DNA from: a beta proteobacterium AAP51
GTDB taxonomy: Bacteria; Pseudomonadota; Gammaproteobacteria; Burkholderiales; Burkholderiaceae_C
NCBI GenBank assembly: GCA_001295905.1
Contig: LJHT01000026.1
Span: forward strand, 38,036-102,035
DNA length: 64,000 nucleotides
Direction: 5' to 3'
Shown here piece after piece: positions 34,422 to 49,428 of this stretch (its first letter is position 1; the number at the start of each line of letters is the position of its first letter). The translations under genes were made by a program, and so were the position numbers. The notes beneath the pieces are model-generated. The model made no database searches, was not told the DNA's origin, and saw nothing but the letters and a program-made list of their open reading frames with translations.

Positions 34422-34948
34422 GAGCCACATCTCTAGCCGCAGGCTTGCTGGCGCTGGGCACACTGGCCGGTTGCAGCGCCGACCACGACGAACTGCGGGC
34501 CTGGATGGAACAGCAACGCCGCGAAGCCAAGCCCAACGTGGCGCCGCTGCAGCCCCCGAAGAAGTTCGACCCCGAGCCCTATGGCATGGCCCAGGCGGTG
34601 GAGCCCTTCAGCACCCAGAAGCTGTCGGTGGCGCTGAAGCAGGAATCCCGGCAGGTCAATTCGCTCATGGCCGCCGAGCTGAACCGGCGCAAGGAGCCGC
34701 TGGAGTCCTACCCGCTCGACAGCATGTCGATGGTGGGCAGCGTGAACAAGGAGGGCAAGCCCTTCGCGCTGCTTCGCGTGGACAACCTGCTCTACCAGGT
34801 GAAGGTGGGCGACCACCTGGGCCAGAACTACGGGCTCATCACCAAGATTGCCGAAACCGAGATCGTGCTGCGTGAACTGGTCATGGATGCCGCCGGCGAA
34901 ATGATCGAACGCCCCGCCACGCTGCAACTGCAGGAGCGGACGCGATGA
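34418..34948 (+). CDS. pilP: Type IV pilus lipoprotein PilP
   Basis: Inner-membrane lipoprotein linking PilNO to the secretin. The 176-residue protein has a lipobox (LGTLAGCSAD), a flexible linker containing YPLDSMSMVGSV, and the beta domain LLRVDNLLYQVKVGDHLGQN with ETEIVLREL, as in PilP. It overlaps pilO and pilQ by 4 bases. Confidence 0.95.
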   Translation: MRATSLAAGLLALGTLAGCSADHDELRAWMEQQRREAKPNVAPLQPPKKFDPEPYGMAQAVEPFSTQKLSVALKQESRQVNSLMAAELNRRKEPLESYPLDSMSMVGSVNKEGKPFALLRVDNLLYQVKVGDHLGQNYGLITKIAETEIVLRELVMDAAGEMIERPATLQLQERTR

Positions 34949-37134
34949 AGACCCTTCAGGAGAGATGCACCATGTCGCATTGGCGAGCCGCCCTTGCTGC
35001 TTTGTCCGCCGCCAGCGCCTTGTTTGTGCCGCTGTCTTCCTGGGCGCAGAACACCATCCAGTCGATCACGAGCAGCCAGCAGGCCGGTACCGAGGTGGTG
35101 CGCGTCGAGTTGAGCGAGGCACTCACCGCGGTGCCCAACGGCTTCTCGGTGCAGGCGCCGCCGCGCATCGCCATCGACCTGCCGGGCGTGACCAACGGCA
35201 TGGGCCGCAGCAACGTCGAGATCAACCAGGGCAACCTGCGCTCGGCCAACGTGGCGCAGGCCGGCGACCGCACGCGTCTCGTGCTGAACCTGAAACAGGC
35301 TTCGGGTTACCGGGCCCAGGTGCAGGGCAAGGTGCTGCTGCTCATCCTGGACACGGCCGGCCCCGCCGTCGAAACGGCAGCGGCCCCAGCCGCCGGCAAC
35401 GCGGCTGCCCAGGCCGTGACGTTCGCGGCACCGCAGAACTCCGCATCGCTGCCGCTGCGCGACATCGACTTCCGCCGTGGGCAAGACGGCGCCGGACGCG
35501 TCATCGTCAACCTGCCCAGCACGCAGGTGGGTGTGGACATCCGCCAGCAAGGCCAGACCCTCGTGGTCGAGTTCCTGCGCTCCAGCCTGCCCGACACACT
35601 GCGTCGCCGGCTGGACGTCACCGACTTCGGCACGCCAGTGCGCACGGTGTCCACCTTCCAGTCGGGCGACCGCGTGCGCATGGTGGTCGAGCCCACGGGT
35701 TCGTGGGAGCACAGTGCCTACCAGAGCGACAACCAGTTCGTGCTGGAAGTGCGGCCGGTGAAGGTCGACCCCAACAAGCTGACGCAAGGCCCGGGCTTCC
35801 AGGGTGAGAAGCTGAGCCTGAACTTCCAGAACATCGAAGTGCGTGCGCTGCTGCAGGTGATCGCCGACTTCACGAACTTCAACGTCGTCACCAGCGACAC
35901 CGTCACCGGCACCGTGACGCTTCGGCTGAAGGACGTTCCCTGGGACCAGGCGCTGGACATCATCCTCCAGAGCAAGGGCTTGGGCGTGCGCAAGAACGGC
36001 AACGTGCTGTGGATCGCGCCGAAGGACGAATTGGCCGCAAAGGAGCAGGTCGACCTCGAAGCCAAGAAGAAGGTGGCTGAACTGGAGCCGCTGCGCACCC
36101 AGTCGTTCCAGCTGAACTACACCAAGGCCGAAGACGTGGCCAAGGGCTTGTCGGGGCAGAGTTCCTCCGGCGGCGGCGGTAACCAGGCCACGCGCATCCT
36201 GTCGCCGCGGGGCAGCGTGATCTTCGAAACCCGCACCAACCAGCTCTTCGTCAACGACATCCCCTCCAAGCTCGAAGAAGTGCAGGCGCTGATCGCGAAG
36301 ATCGACATCCCGGTGCGCCAGGTGCTGATCGAAGCCCGCATCGTCGAGGCCGACGACAGCTTCGGCCGCGCCCTGGGCGTGAAGCTCGGCGGCAACGACC
36401 TGCGTGGGCAACGCGGCGGCATTCCCGGTTACAGCGTGGGCGGCGACAACCGCATCACGGTGGGCAATAACTATGCGGCTATCGGTTTCCAGACGAGCCA
36501 GAGTGCAGTCGCTCCGGCCTTCAACGACACCGCCTTCATCAACCTGCCCGCCAACACCACGGCCTTCGGGGGTTCGTCGGCAGCCTCGTTCGCGCTCTCG
36601 CTCTTTGGCGCCACCGCGAACCGCTTCCTGAACCTGGAACTGTCGGCACTCGAATCCGAAGGACGAGGCAACATCGTCTCGAGCCCACGGGTCATCACCG
36701 CCGACCAGACCAAGGCACGCATCGAGCAGGGTGAAGAGATTCCCTACCAGCAGGCCACTTCCAGCGGTGCCACCTCGGTGCAGTTCAAGAAGGCCAGCCT
36801 GAGCCTGGAAGTGACACCGCAGATCACTCCCGAGGGCAACGTCATCCTCGACCTGGAAGTGAACAAGGACAGCCGCGGTGCCCTCACGGCGGCCGGCCCC
36901 GCCATCAACACCAAGCAGGTGAAGACCCAGGTGCTGGTGGAAAACGGCGGTACCGTGGTCATCGGCGGCATCTTCACGCAGGACGAACAGACCGAGGTGA
37001 ACAAGGTGCCGCTGCTGGGCGACATCCCCTACCTCGGCTACCTCTTCCAGAACCGGGTGCGCAGCACGCGCAAGACCGAACTGTTGATCTTCATCACGCC
37101 CAAGATCGTGACCGACCGGTCGGCCGCGCGCTGA
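34945..37134 (+). CDS. pilQ: Type IV pilus secretin PilQ
   Basis: PilQ forms the outer-membrane gate for the pilus. The 729-residue protein has a signal peptide ending SSWAQ, two AMIN peptidoglycan-binding domains (about residues 35-140 and 170-270), the STN-like GEKLSLNFQNIEVRALLQ region, an N1 domain (VRQVLIEARIVEADDSFGR) and the secretin barrel ([28 protein letters not shown]). A second ATG at 34972 gives a shorter signal peptide and is also possible. Confidence 0.96.
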   Translation: MKTLQERCTMSHWRAALAALSAASALFVPLSSWAQNTIQSITSSQQAGTEVVRVELSEALTAVPNGFSVQAPPRIAIDLPGVTNGMGRSNVEINQGNLRSANVAQAGDRTRLVLNLKQASGYRAQVQGKVLLLILDTAGPAVETAAAPAAGNAAAQAVTFAAPQNSASLPLRDIDFRRGQDGAGRVIVNLPSTQVGVDIRQQGQTLVVEFLRSSLPDTLRRRLDVTDFGTPVRTVSTFQSGDRVRMVVEPTGSWEHSAYQSDNQFVLEVRPVKVDPNKLTQGPGFQGEKLSLNFQNIEVRALLQVIADFTNFNVVTSDTVTGTVTLRLKDVPWDQALDIILQSKGLGVRKNGNVLWIAPKDELAAKEQVDLEAKKKVAELEPLRTQSFQLNYTKAEDVAKGLSGQSSSGGGGNQATRILSPRGSVIFETRTNQLFVNDIPSKLEEVQALIAKIDIPVRQVLIEARIVEADDSFGRALGVKLGGNDLRGQRGGIPGYSVGGDNRITVGNNYAAIGFQTSQSAVAPAFNDTAFINLPANTTAFGGSSAASFALSLFGATANRFLNLELSALESEGRGNIVSSPRVITADQTKARIEQGEEIPYQQATSSGATSVQFKKASLSLEVTPQITPEGNVILDLEVNKDSRGALTAAGPAINTKQVKTQVLVENGGTVVIGGIFTQDEQTEVNKVPLLGDIPYLGYLFQNRVRSTRKTELLIFITPKIVTDRSAAR

Positions 37135-37176
37135 CCCACCTCCACGATGACCGACCCACGGATTTCAGGTAGCCCC

Positions 37177-37590
37177 ATGATGCTCAAGCACCTTTTCATT
37201 CGCGCGGCCGTGCTTCTGCCGGTGGGCTTGATGCTCGCCAGCTGCGGCGGTGGCAGCAATGCCGATGCGGGGTCTTTGCAACCCTTCAACATCGTGCCCA
37301 CTTCCATCACGCTCACTGGGCCTGATGCCAACACCTGCGGTGCCGGCTATGGCGGCCGCGTGTATGTCTACGGTGGCGCCGGTCCTTACCGGGTCAACAA
37401 CTCGGGCGGCAACGCGGTGGGCGTGCCGGGCTCTGGCTTCATCACCGTGAACAAGACCTTGGTCGACCGGCCGGGCGAGTTCTTCGAGGTCACGCTCAAC
37501 GGCGGCTGCATGACCAACATCCAGGTCATCGTGGTTGACCAGCTTGGACGGCAATCCACCTTGTCGGTGAGCTCCGTCAAAGGCGAGTGA
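37177..37590 (+). CDS. Unrecognised small lipoprotein downstream of pilQ
   Basis: A 137-residue protein with a lipoprotein signal (hydrophobic AAVLLPVGLML, then lipobox LMLASCGGG). The mature part looks beta-rich and Ig-like, with SITLTGPDANTCGAGYGGRV, a Gly-rich turn region and GGCMTNIQVIVVDQLGRQST, and has just two further cysteines that could pair. It lies between pilQ and aroK, so a link to the pilus secretin or its assembly is a reasonable guess from position only. The ATG pair at 37177/37180 is preferred over 37147 because it gives a normal signal peptide. Confidence 0.75.
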   Translation: MMLKHLFIRAAVLLPVGLMLASCGGGSNADAGSLQPFNIVPTSITLTGPDANTCGAGYGGRVYVYGGAGPYRVNNSGGNAVGVPGSGFITVNKTLVDRPGEFFEVTLNGGCMTNIQVIVVDQLGRQSTLSVSSVKGE

Positions 37591-37654
37591 TGAACTGGCA
37601 CGCCGCCAGACACGCGAACTGAAGCCGCCGGCCCAGGGCGACAGCCTTGACAGC

Positions 37655-38221
37655 GTGACGCCGCTGAGCGTTTCCCTCGTCGGCATGCCCGGCAGCGGCA
37701 AGTCGACCGTGGCGCGTCACCTGGCCCGCCAACTGGGCCTGGACTTTGTCGACAGCGACACCGAGATCGAGCGCCACATCGGCATGCCGATACGCGCCTT
37801 CTTCGAAGCGCACGGCGAAGCCCCGTTCCGGGACATCGAACAAGAGGTGATCGAGGTCCTCACGCAGCGCCAGGGCTGCGTGCTGGCCACCGGCGGCGGC
37901 GCGGTACTGCGGCCCTCGAACCGCGATGCATTGCACTCGCGCACCCATGTGGTTTACTTGCGCAGCACCGCCGAAGACCTGTTCCGCCGCCTGCGCCATG
38001 ACACCCAACGTCCGCTGCTGCAGGTGGCCGACCCTCTGGCCCGGCTGCGCGAGCTGTACCGCGAACGTGACCCGCTCTACCGCCGCACCGCGCACTTCGT
38101 GGTGGAAGCGGCCCGCCCCTCGGTGCATTCGCTCACCGGCATGGTGCTGATGCAGCTGGAGCTGGCCGGCCTGGTCGACCCCGGCCACGTGCCTTCCAGC
38201 ATCGACCAAGGCCCGGCCTGA
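37655..38221 (+). CDS. aroK: Shikimate kinase
   Basis: AroK phosphorylates shikimate in aromatic amino-acid synthesis. The 188-residue protein has Walker [10 protein letters not shown] (residues 10-18), [10 protein letters not shown] with the magnesium and shikimate-binding Asp, [18 protein letters not shown] and the lid RPLLQVADP. The likely start is the GTG at 37655; no ATG is available in frame nearby. The aroK-aroB pair after pilQ is conserved in proteobacteria. Confidence 0.95.
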   Translation: MTPLSVSLVGMPGSGKSTVARHLARQLGLDFVDSDTEIERHIGMPIRAFFEAHGEAPFRDIEQEVIEVLTQRQGCVLATGGGAVLRPSNRDALHSRTHVVYLRSTAEDLFRRLRHDTQRPLLQVADPLARLRELYRERDPLYRRTAHFVVEAARPSVHSLTGMVLMQLELAGLVDPGHVPSSIDQGPA

Positions 38222-38277
38222 CCCCTGGCCCAGACTCGCAGCCAGCGTGCTGCAAGGCCACGCTTAAACTGCCGCGC

Positions 38278-39390
38278 ATGAACCCCCTGAACGCGCGCAC
38301 GGTGCGGGTGGCCACCCCCGACAGCCGCTACGACATCCTGATTGCCGGCGGCCTGCTGCAAGAGCCTGCAGCATGGTCGGGCCTGCCGGCCGCATCGCAG
38401 GCCGTGATCGTCAGCAACCCGAGCGTCGATGCGCTGTATGGCGCGGCGCTGGCACAAGCGCTGGCACCACACCATGCCCACGTCAGCCGCGTGCTGCTGC
38501 CCGATGGCGAAGCGCACAAGACCTGGGAAACGCTGAACCTCGTCTTCGAGCACCTGCTGGCCCACGCCTGCGACCGCAAGACCGTCCTCTACGCGCTGGG
38601 CGGCGGCGTGGTGGGCGACATGACCGGCTTCGCCGCCGCCACCTACATGCGCGGCGTGCCCTTCGTGCAGGTGCCCACCACGTTGCTGGCGCAGGTGGAT
38701 TCTTCGGTGGGCGGCAAGACTGCCATCAACCACCCGCGCGGCAAGAACATGATCGGCGCGTTCTACCAACCCGCCCGCGTGCTGTGCGACCTGCGCACGC
38801 TGGCCAGCCTGCCTGCCCGCGAGCTGTCGGCGGGCCTGGCTGAAGTCATCAAGTACGGACCCATCTTCGACATGGGCTTCTTCGATTGGATCGAGGGCCA
38901 CATCGAAGCCTTGCGCGCGCACGACGCCGAGGCCCTGGCCCATGCGGTACAGCGCTCTTGCGAGATCAAGGCCGAGGTGGTGGGCCAGGACGAACGCGAA
39001 AGCGGCCTGCGGGCCATCCTGAACTTCGGTCACACCTTCGGCCACGCCATCGAAGCCGGCATGGGCTACGGCGCCTGGCTGCACGGTGAAGCCGTGGGCT
39101 GCGGCATGGTGCTGGCCGCCGAGCTGTCGGCGGAACTGGGCCTCGTGCCGCCGGCCTTCGTGCAGCGCCTGGCCAGGCTGGTGACCCGGGCCGGACTGCC
39201 CGTGCAGGCGCCCTACATGCCCGATGCACAGTGGCTCGAGCTGATGCGCGTGGACAAGAAGGCCGAGGCCGGCGCCATCCGCTTCGTGCTCATCGACACC
39301 CCCGGCCGCGCCGTGCTGCGCAGTGCGCCCGATGCCGCAGTGCTGCGCGCCATCCGCCGCCACAGCGCGCCTGCGGGCCTGGCCGCGTGA
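38278..39390 (+). CDS. aroB: 3-dehydroquinate synthase
   Basis: AroB closes the ring to 3-dehydroquinate using NAD and a metal. The 370-residue protein has [13 protein letters not shown], the NAD-binding [39 protein letters not shown] and metal ligands in [11 protein letters not shown] and the Glu of LAEVIKYG. The stop overlaps the dgt start (GTGA). Confidence 0.96.
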   Translation: MNPLNARTVRVATPDSRYDILIAGGLLQEPAAWSGLPAASQAVIVSNPSVDALYGAALAQALAPHHAHVSRVLLPDGEAHKTWETLNLVFEHLLAHACDRKTVLYALGGGVVGDMTGFAAATYMRGVPFVQVPTTLLAQVDSSVGGKTAINHPRGKNMIGAFYQPARVLCDLRTLASLPARELSAGLAEVIKYGPIFDMGFFDWIEGHIEALRAHDAEALAHAVQRSCEIKAEVVGQDERESGLRAILNFGHTFGHAIEAGMGYGAWLHGEAVGCGMVLAAELSAELGLVPPAFVQRLARLVTRAGLPVQAPYMPDAQWLELMRVDKKAEAGAIRFVLIDTPGRAVLRSAPDAAVLRAIRRHSAPAGLAA

Positions 39391-40544
39391 ACACCGCCGG
39401 CCTGGCACCCTGGGCCAGCCACCCCCAGCACACACGCGGGCGGCGCATTGCAGAAGCGCTATCGCCGCCGCGCACCGAACACCAGCGCGACCGCGACCGC
39501 ATCGTGCACAGTACCGCCTTCCGCAGGCTGGTCTACAAGACACAGGTTTTCCTCAACCACGAGGGCGACCTCTTTCGCACGCGCCTGACGCACTCGCTGG
39601 AAGTGGCGCAGCTGGGCCGCTCCGCGGCGCGGGCCCTGCGCCTGAACGAAGACCTGGTGGAGGCCATCGCGCTGGCGCACGACCTCGGCCACACGCCTTT
39701 CGGCCACGCCGGGCAGGACGCGCTGCACGCCTGCATGCAGGCCCATGGCGGCTTCGAGCACAACCTGCAGAGCCTGCGCGTGGTGGACAAGCTGGAGGCC
39801 CGCTACCCCGCCTTCGACGGGCTGAACCTGTGCTTCGAAACGCGTGAAGGCATCCTGAAGCACTGCTCGCCGCGCAATGCACAGCGCATGGTGGCCCTGG
39901 AACCGGCAGGCCCGGCGCAGCGTTTCCTGAGCGGCACCCAGCCCAGCGTGGAAGCCCAGCTCGTGAACCTGGCCGATGAGATGGCCTACAACGCCCACGA
40001 CATCGACGACGGGGTGCGTTCCGGGCTGCTGACGATGACGCAGCTGGAGGAGGTGCCTCTTTTCGCCCGTTGGCGCGATGCCGTGCTCGCCGACCACCCC
40101 CACCTGGCCGAACAACCCGGCCGGCGGCTGCTGTTCGAAACCCTGAGGCGGCTGTTGTCCGCGCAGATCGGCGACCTGGTCGCCCACACCGCGCAGAACC
40201 TGGCCGAGGCGGCCCCGGCAGACGCCGATGCGGCGCGCCAGTTGCCGCCGATCGTGGGCCTGAGCCCCGCCCTGAAGGCGCAGAACGCCGAGTTGAAGCA
40301 GTTTCTGTTCACCCGGCTGTACCGCCACCCGCAGGTGGTGCAGTCCACCACGGCAGCGCGCCAGGTGGTGAGCGAGCTCTTCGCCGCCTACACCGCACGG
40401 CCCCGCGAGATGCCGGAAGACTATGCCGCTACCGAAGACACGCACCGCGCCGTGGCCGACTACATCGCCGGCATGACCGACCGCTTTGCGCTGCGCGAAC
40501 ACCACCGCCTCACCGGGCAGCGGCTGTTCGCCGACGCGCCTTGA
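39387..40544 (+). CDS. dgt: dGTP triphosphohydrolase-like HD protein
   Basis: HD-domain enzyme that strips triphosphate from dGTP or other dNTPs. The 385-residue protein has [20 protein letters not shown], the HD ligands in [10 protein letters not shown] and [13 protein letters not shown], and [16 protein letters not shown], matching the short (type 2) Dgt-like family. The GTG start at 39387 overlaps the aroB stop. The true substrate range cannot be judged from sequence. Confidence 0.93.
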   Translation: MNTAGLAPWASHPQHTRGRRIAEALSPPRTEHQRDRDRIVHSTAFRRLVYKTQVFLNHEGDLFRTRLTHSLEVAQLGRSAARALRLNEDLVEAIALAHDLGHTPFGHAGQDALHACMQAHGGFEHNLQSLRVVDKLEARYPAFDGLNLCFETREGILKHCSPRNAQRMVALEPAGPAQRFLSGTQPSVEAQLVNLADEMAYNAHDIDDGVRSGLLTMTQLEEVPLFARWRDAVLADHPHLAEQPGRRLLFETLRRLLSAQIGDLVAHTAQNLAEAAPADADAARQLPPIVGLSPALKAQNAELKQFLFTRLYRHPQVVQSTTAARQVVSELFAAYTARPREMPEDYAATEDTHRAVADYIAGMTDRFALREHHRLTGQRLFADAP

Positions 40545-40548
40545 CACC

Positions 40549-41220
40549 ATGGCTCGGCTCCGCCGGCTGGAGTGGCCGGGCCACACGCACTACCTGATCC
40601 AACGCGGCCATGGCGCCTTGCAGGAGCGGGGCGTGTTCGCCGACGCCAGCGACCGCGCCAGCTTCCTGGCCGTGCTGAATGAAGCTGCGCGCGCCGAGGC
40701 CGTTCAGGTGCATGCCTACGCCTTGCTCCACCTCGAACTGCAACTGCTGGCCACCCCCAGTGAAGCGGGTGCCTTGGGCCGACTGATGCAGGCCCTGGGC
40801 CGACGCTATGTGAGCGCCTACAACCGCCGTCATGGCCACCGCGGCAGCTTGTGGGACGGACGTTTCCGCTGCGCGGTGGTGGAACCCGGCGCCACCCGGC
40901 TGGCCCTGCTGCAGTTGGTCGACGGACAGAGCAACGAACCCGACCACACCAGCGCCAGCGCACGCCTCGGCGGCACCCGGCCGCCCTTGCTGACCGACCC
41001 GCCGGAGTGGTGGACCCTGGGCAACACGCCCTTCGAACGCGAAGCAGCCTACCGCCAGCGCCTGACCCTGGGCCTGCCTGCCGGGCAAGCCCAGGGCCTG
41101 CGCCAAGCGGCCCTGGGCGGATGGGCCGCGGGCTCGCCAGCCTTCACCGCCGAGGTGGCCGAAGCGACCGCGCGGCCCGCACGCCCCCGGGCGCGGGGGC
41201 GGCCGCGCAACGCCGGCTGA
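40549..41220 (+). CDS. RAYT-like (REP-associated tyrosine transposase) protein lacking HUH histidines
   Basis: The 223-residue protein aligns over its first 110 residues with the Y1/TnpA_REP domain: HTHYLIQRG, then YALL, then LGRLMQALGRRYVSAYNRRH and GSLWDGRFR. In typical members the sequence after the YxLM-type motif is PNHVHLLLTP, whose HxH binds the metal; here it reads HLELQLLATP, so both histidines are replaced (Glu63 and Gln65). The candidate catalytic Tyr87 (RRYV) is kept. The C-terminal half ends in a basic RPRARGRPR tail. The start is 4 bases after the dgt stop. It may be a domesticated DNA-binding relative or an inactive transposase. Confidence 0.8.
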   Translation: MARLRRLEWPGHTHYLIQRGHGALQERGVFADASDRASFLAVLNEAARAEAVQVHAYALLHLELQLLATPSEAGALGRLMQALGRRYVSAYNRRHGHRGSLWDGRFRCAVVEPGATRLALLQLVDGQSNEPDHTSASARLGGTRPPLLTDPPEWWTLGNTPFEREAAYRQRLTLGLPAGQAQGLRQAALGGWAAGSPAFTAEVAEATARPARPRARGRPRNAG

Positions 41221-41221
41221 A

Positions 41222-41247
41222 CATCGGCCCATGACGTTGGGCCGATG
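41222..41247. repeat. Perfect hairpin just after the RAYT-like gene
   Basis: CATCGGCCCA-TGACGT-TGGGCCGATG forms a perfect 10-bp stem starting one base after the stop codon. No T-run follows. A smaller palindrome, TGGCC-ATT-GGCCA, is adjacent (41246-41258). Either a REP-like element or a terminator. Confidence 0.55.
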
Positions 41248-41305
41248 GCCATTGGCCAGCAGCCCGCAACAGGCAGCCACGCCGCAGGCCAGCCCTCCCG
41301 TGGCA

Positions 41306-41323
41306 TGGCGCCTGCATGCGCCA
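41306..41323. repeat. Second palindrome downstream of the RAYT-like gene
   Basis: TGGCGC-CTGCAT-GCGCCA, a perfect 6-bp inverted repeat. About 75 bases further a short palindrome GGGTC-T-GACCC (41400-41410) is flanked by direct copies of TTAAAGAC. Together they make the spacer unusually palindrome-rich. Confidence 0.4.
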
Positions 41324-41423
41324 GGGAGCTGAAGCTTCTGGCACTGCCATTGTTATGTCCCCATTAAAGACCATCGCGGTCAAACCAGCAGTTCATAAAG
41401 GGTCTGACCCCGTTTTAAAGACG

Positions 41424-41452
41424 TTGAGTCCCGTGCTGCAGTGCAGTAATCT
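41424..41452 (+). promoter_or_regulatory. Sigma-70 promoter of gltBD
   Basis: TTGAGT (41424-41429) and TAATCT (41447-41452) are separated by exactly 17 bases, 62 bases before the gltB ATG. The predicted start near 41459 gives a leader of about 56 bases. GAGGAAG precedes the ATG. Confidence 0.7.
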
Positions 41453-41514
41453 GCGCCTCCCCACCGACACCACGCGGTGAGGCCTCCATCCCCCACGCCC
41501 TTCGAGGAAGCGCC

Positions 41515-46269
<4,755 letters not shown>

Positions 46270-46329
46270 GCGCTGCAGCCTGCACCCCTACCCACCCATT
46301 CCCCCCAATCACCCGCGCGGAGTTAGCCC

Positions 46330-47796
<1,467 letters not shown>

Positions 47797-47933
47797 ACCG
47801 ACGGCGGGCGGCAAAGCAAGTCACGCTTTGTTGCACCGCCGCGTAATTGACGCACACAAGCTCTACATCTTCGGCACATCCGGGCCGATAAACGAGGGCA
47901 GACTCGGGTGGAACCGAGTGCCCAGGAGCTGTC

Positions 47934-48422
47934 GTGCGTTTCCCCTTTCCGTCGTCCCCGCCGCGTGGCGCCCCCGCGGCACCTGCGCGTGCCCGGTTCG
48001 CCGGTTTCACGCTGATCGAACTGATGATCACGGTGGCGATCATCGCCATCATCGCGGCCATCGGCTACCCGCAGTACACCAGCTATGTGCAGCGCAGCCG
48101 CATCGCTGAAGCCACCGGCACGCTGAGCACCACACGCGTGCGCCTGGAACAGTTTTACCAGGACAACCGCAACTACGGCTCGACCGCCACCACCTGCGGC
48201 ATCACCATGCCGACGGGCGATTTCTTCGATTTCACCTGCACCTGGGGCGCCAGCAGCACCAGCCAGTCTTTCGTGCTCTCGGCCGTTGGCAAGAGCGGCA
48301 CCGCCATGAACGGCTTCACGTTCACGGTGGACAACAACAACACGCAGCAGACCACCGCCTTCACGGGGGCCTCGGGCCTGCCGGCAAGCTGCTGGCTGCG
48401 CCGCCAGGGCGACACATGCTGA
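47934..48422 (+). CDS. pilE: Type IV pilin, PilE-like
   Basis: A prepilin of 162 residues. The leader ends ARFAG and is cleaved before FTLIELMITVAIIAIIAAIG (Glu at +5). The alpha-1 helix continues YPQYTSYVQRSRIAEATG, followed by the PilE-type LSTTRVRLEQFYQDNRNYG. Cysteines near the end (ASCWLRRQGDTC) suggest a disulfide loop. It begins with GTG at 47934, preceded by AGGAGC. Position at the head of a minor pilin operon suggests a minor subunit rather than the bulk pilin. Confidence 0.85.
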   Translation: MRFPFPSSPPRGAPAAPARARFAGFTLIELMITVAIIAIIAAIGYPQYTSYVQRSRIAEATGTLSTTRVRLEQFYQDNRNYGSTATTCGITMPTGDFFDFTCTWGASSTSQSFVLSAVGKSGTAMNGFTFTVDNNNTQQTTAFTGASGLPASCWLRRQGDTC

Positions 48423-48967
48423 GCAGCCCTTGCCTGCCTGCCTGGCAGGGCACGCGCGCACGCGGCGCGCGGCCCGGGGCGGCGCGCGGCGTGACGCTGA
48501 TCGAACTGATGATCACGGTGGCGGTGCTCGCCATCGGTCTGTCGCTGGCGGCGCCGGCCTTCACGCAGCAGATCGCCAACTACCGCCTGCGCGCGGCCTC
48601 GGAAAGCATCATCAACGGCCTGAACTACGCCCGGGCCGAGGCAGTGCGCCGCAATTCGGCGGTGAGTTTTTCGCTGGGCAACACCGGTTCGGGCTGGACC
48701 GTGGCGCAGGTCAGCCCGGCCAGCACGCTGCAAAGCCGTGCAGATGGTGAATCGCCGGGCGTGACGGCCACCTCCACCACGACCAGCCGCACCGTCACCT
48801 TCACGCCCACGGGCTTCGTGGACAACAGTGTCGTGCGCCTGAGTCAGATCAACCTGTCCTCGGCCGTGGCCAACACCGACACGCGCCGCATCGACATCTT
48901 TGGCGGCGGCCTCATCCGGGTGTGCGACCCGACCGTCACCGAAGCCACCGACCCGCGGAGATGCTGA
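48416..48967 (+). CDS. fimT: Minor pilin FimT/GspH-like
   Basis: 183 residues with a leader ending GAARG, then VTLIELMITVAVLAIGLSLA, and the FimT/GspH body PAFTQQIANYRLRAASESII and NYARAEAVRRNSAV. Cys residues near the C-terminus (RVCDPTV and the terminal RRC) may pair. It overlaps the upstream pilin stop by 7 bases and ends in TGATG with pilV. FimT-like minor pilins help initiate pilus assembly, and some bind DNA for uptake. Confidence 0.88.
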   Translation: MLSSPCLPAWQGTRARGARPGAARGVTLIELMITVAVLAIGLSLAAPAFTQQIANYRLRAASESIINGLNYARAEAVRRNSAVSFSLGNTGSGWTVAQVSPASTLQSRADGESPGVTATSTTTSRTVTFTPTGFVDNSVVRLSQINLSSAVANTDTRRIDIFGGGLIRVCDPTVTEATDPRRC

Positions 48968-49428
48968 TGGCCCGCCAATCAGCCCTGCGCCGGCGGACGG
49001 CCGGCTTCACCATGATCGAGGTGCTCGTGGCCTTGCTGGTGTTCTCTCTCGGCGTGCTGGCGCTGGTGGCCATCCAGGCCACCGCGGCCCGCATGGCCAG
49101 CGATGCGAGAGACCGCGCCGTGGCCACGTTTCTGGCCGACCAGATCCTCGCCCGCATGCTGATCTCCGACAGCGCCACCGCCGCCAGCTTTGCGCACCAG
49201 GCCACCGGCACGACACCCTGCAACCCTTCGGGCGCCGCCTCGACCAACGCCACCGTGCTGGGCTGGCTGGCGGAAGTGGCCGACCAACTGCCGAACGCCG
49301 GTTCGGCACTGCAGCAGATCGTCGTCAACGCGGGCTCCAGCGAGGTGACGGTGCGCCTGTGCTGGCAGAACGGCAACGACCCGCCGCGCAGCCTGACGGT
49401 GAGCAACCAGGTGCAGTGGCAGCCATGA
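48967..49428 (+). CDS. pilV: Minor pilin PilV
   Basis: 153 residues with a leader ending RRTAG, then FTMIEVLVALLVFSLGVLAL and the PilV pattern VAIQATAARMASDARDRAVA. GGAG six bases upstream supports the ATG at 48967 over the ATG at 48961. It overlaps fimT (TGATG) and pilW (ATGA). Confidence 0.87.
   Translation: MARQSALRRRTAGFTMIEVLVALLVFSLGVLALVAIQATAARMASDARDRAVATFLADQILARMLISDSATAASFAHQATGTTPCNPSGAASTNATVLGWLAEVADQLPNAGSALQQIVVNAGSSEVTVRLCWQNGNDPPRSLTVSNQVQWQP

Noticed and set aside
40549..41220. Active IS200/REP transposase or mobile element
   Set aside because: The metal-binding histidines are missing, and I see no clear element ends or target duplication around it.
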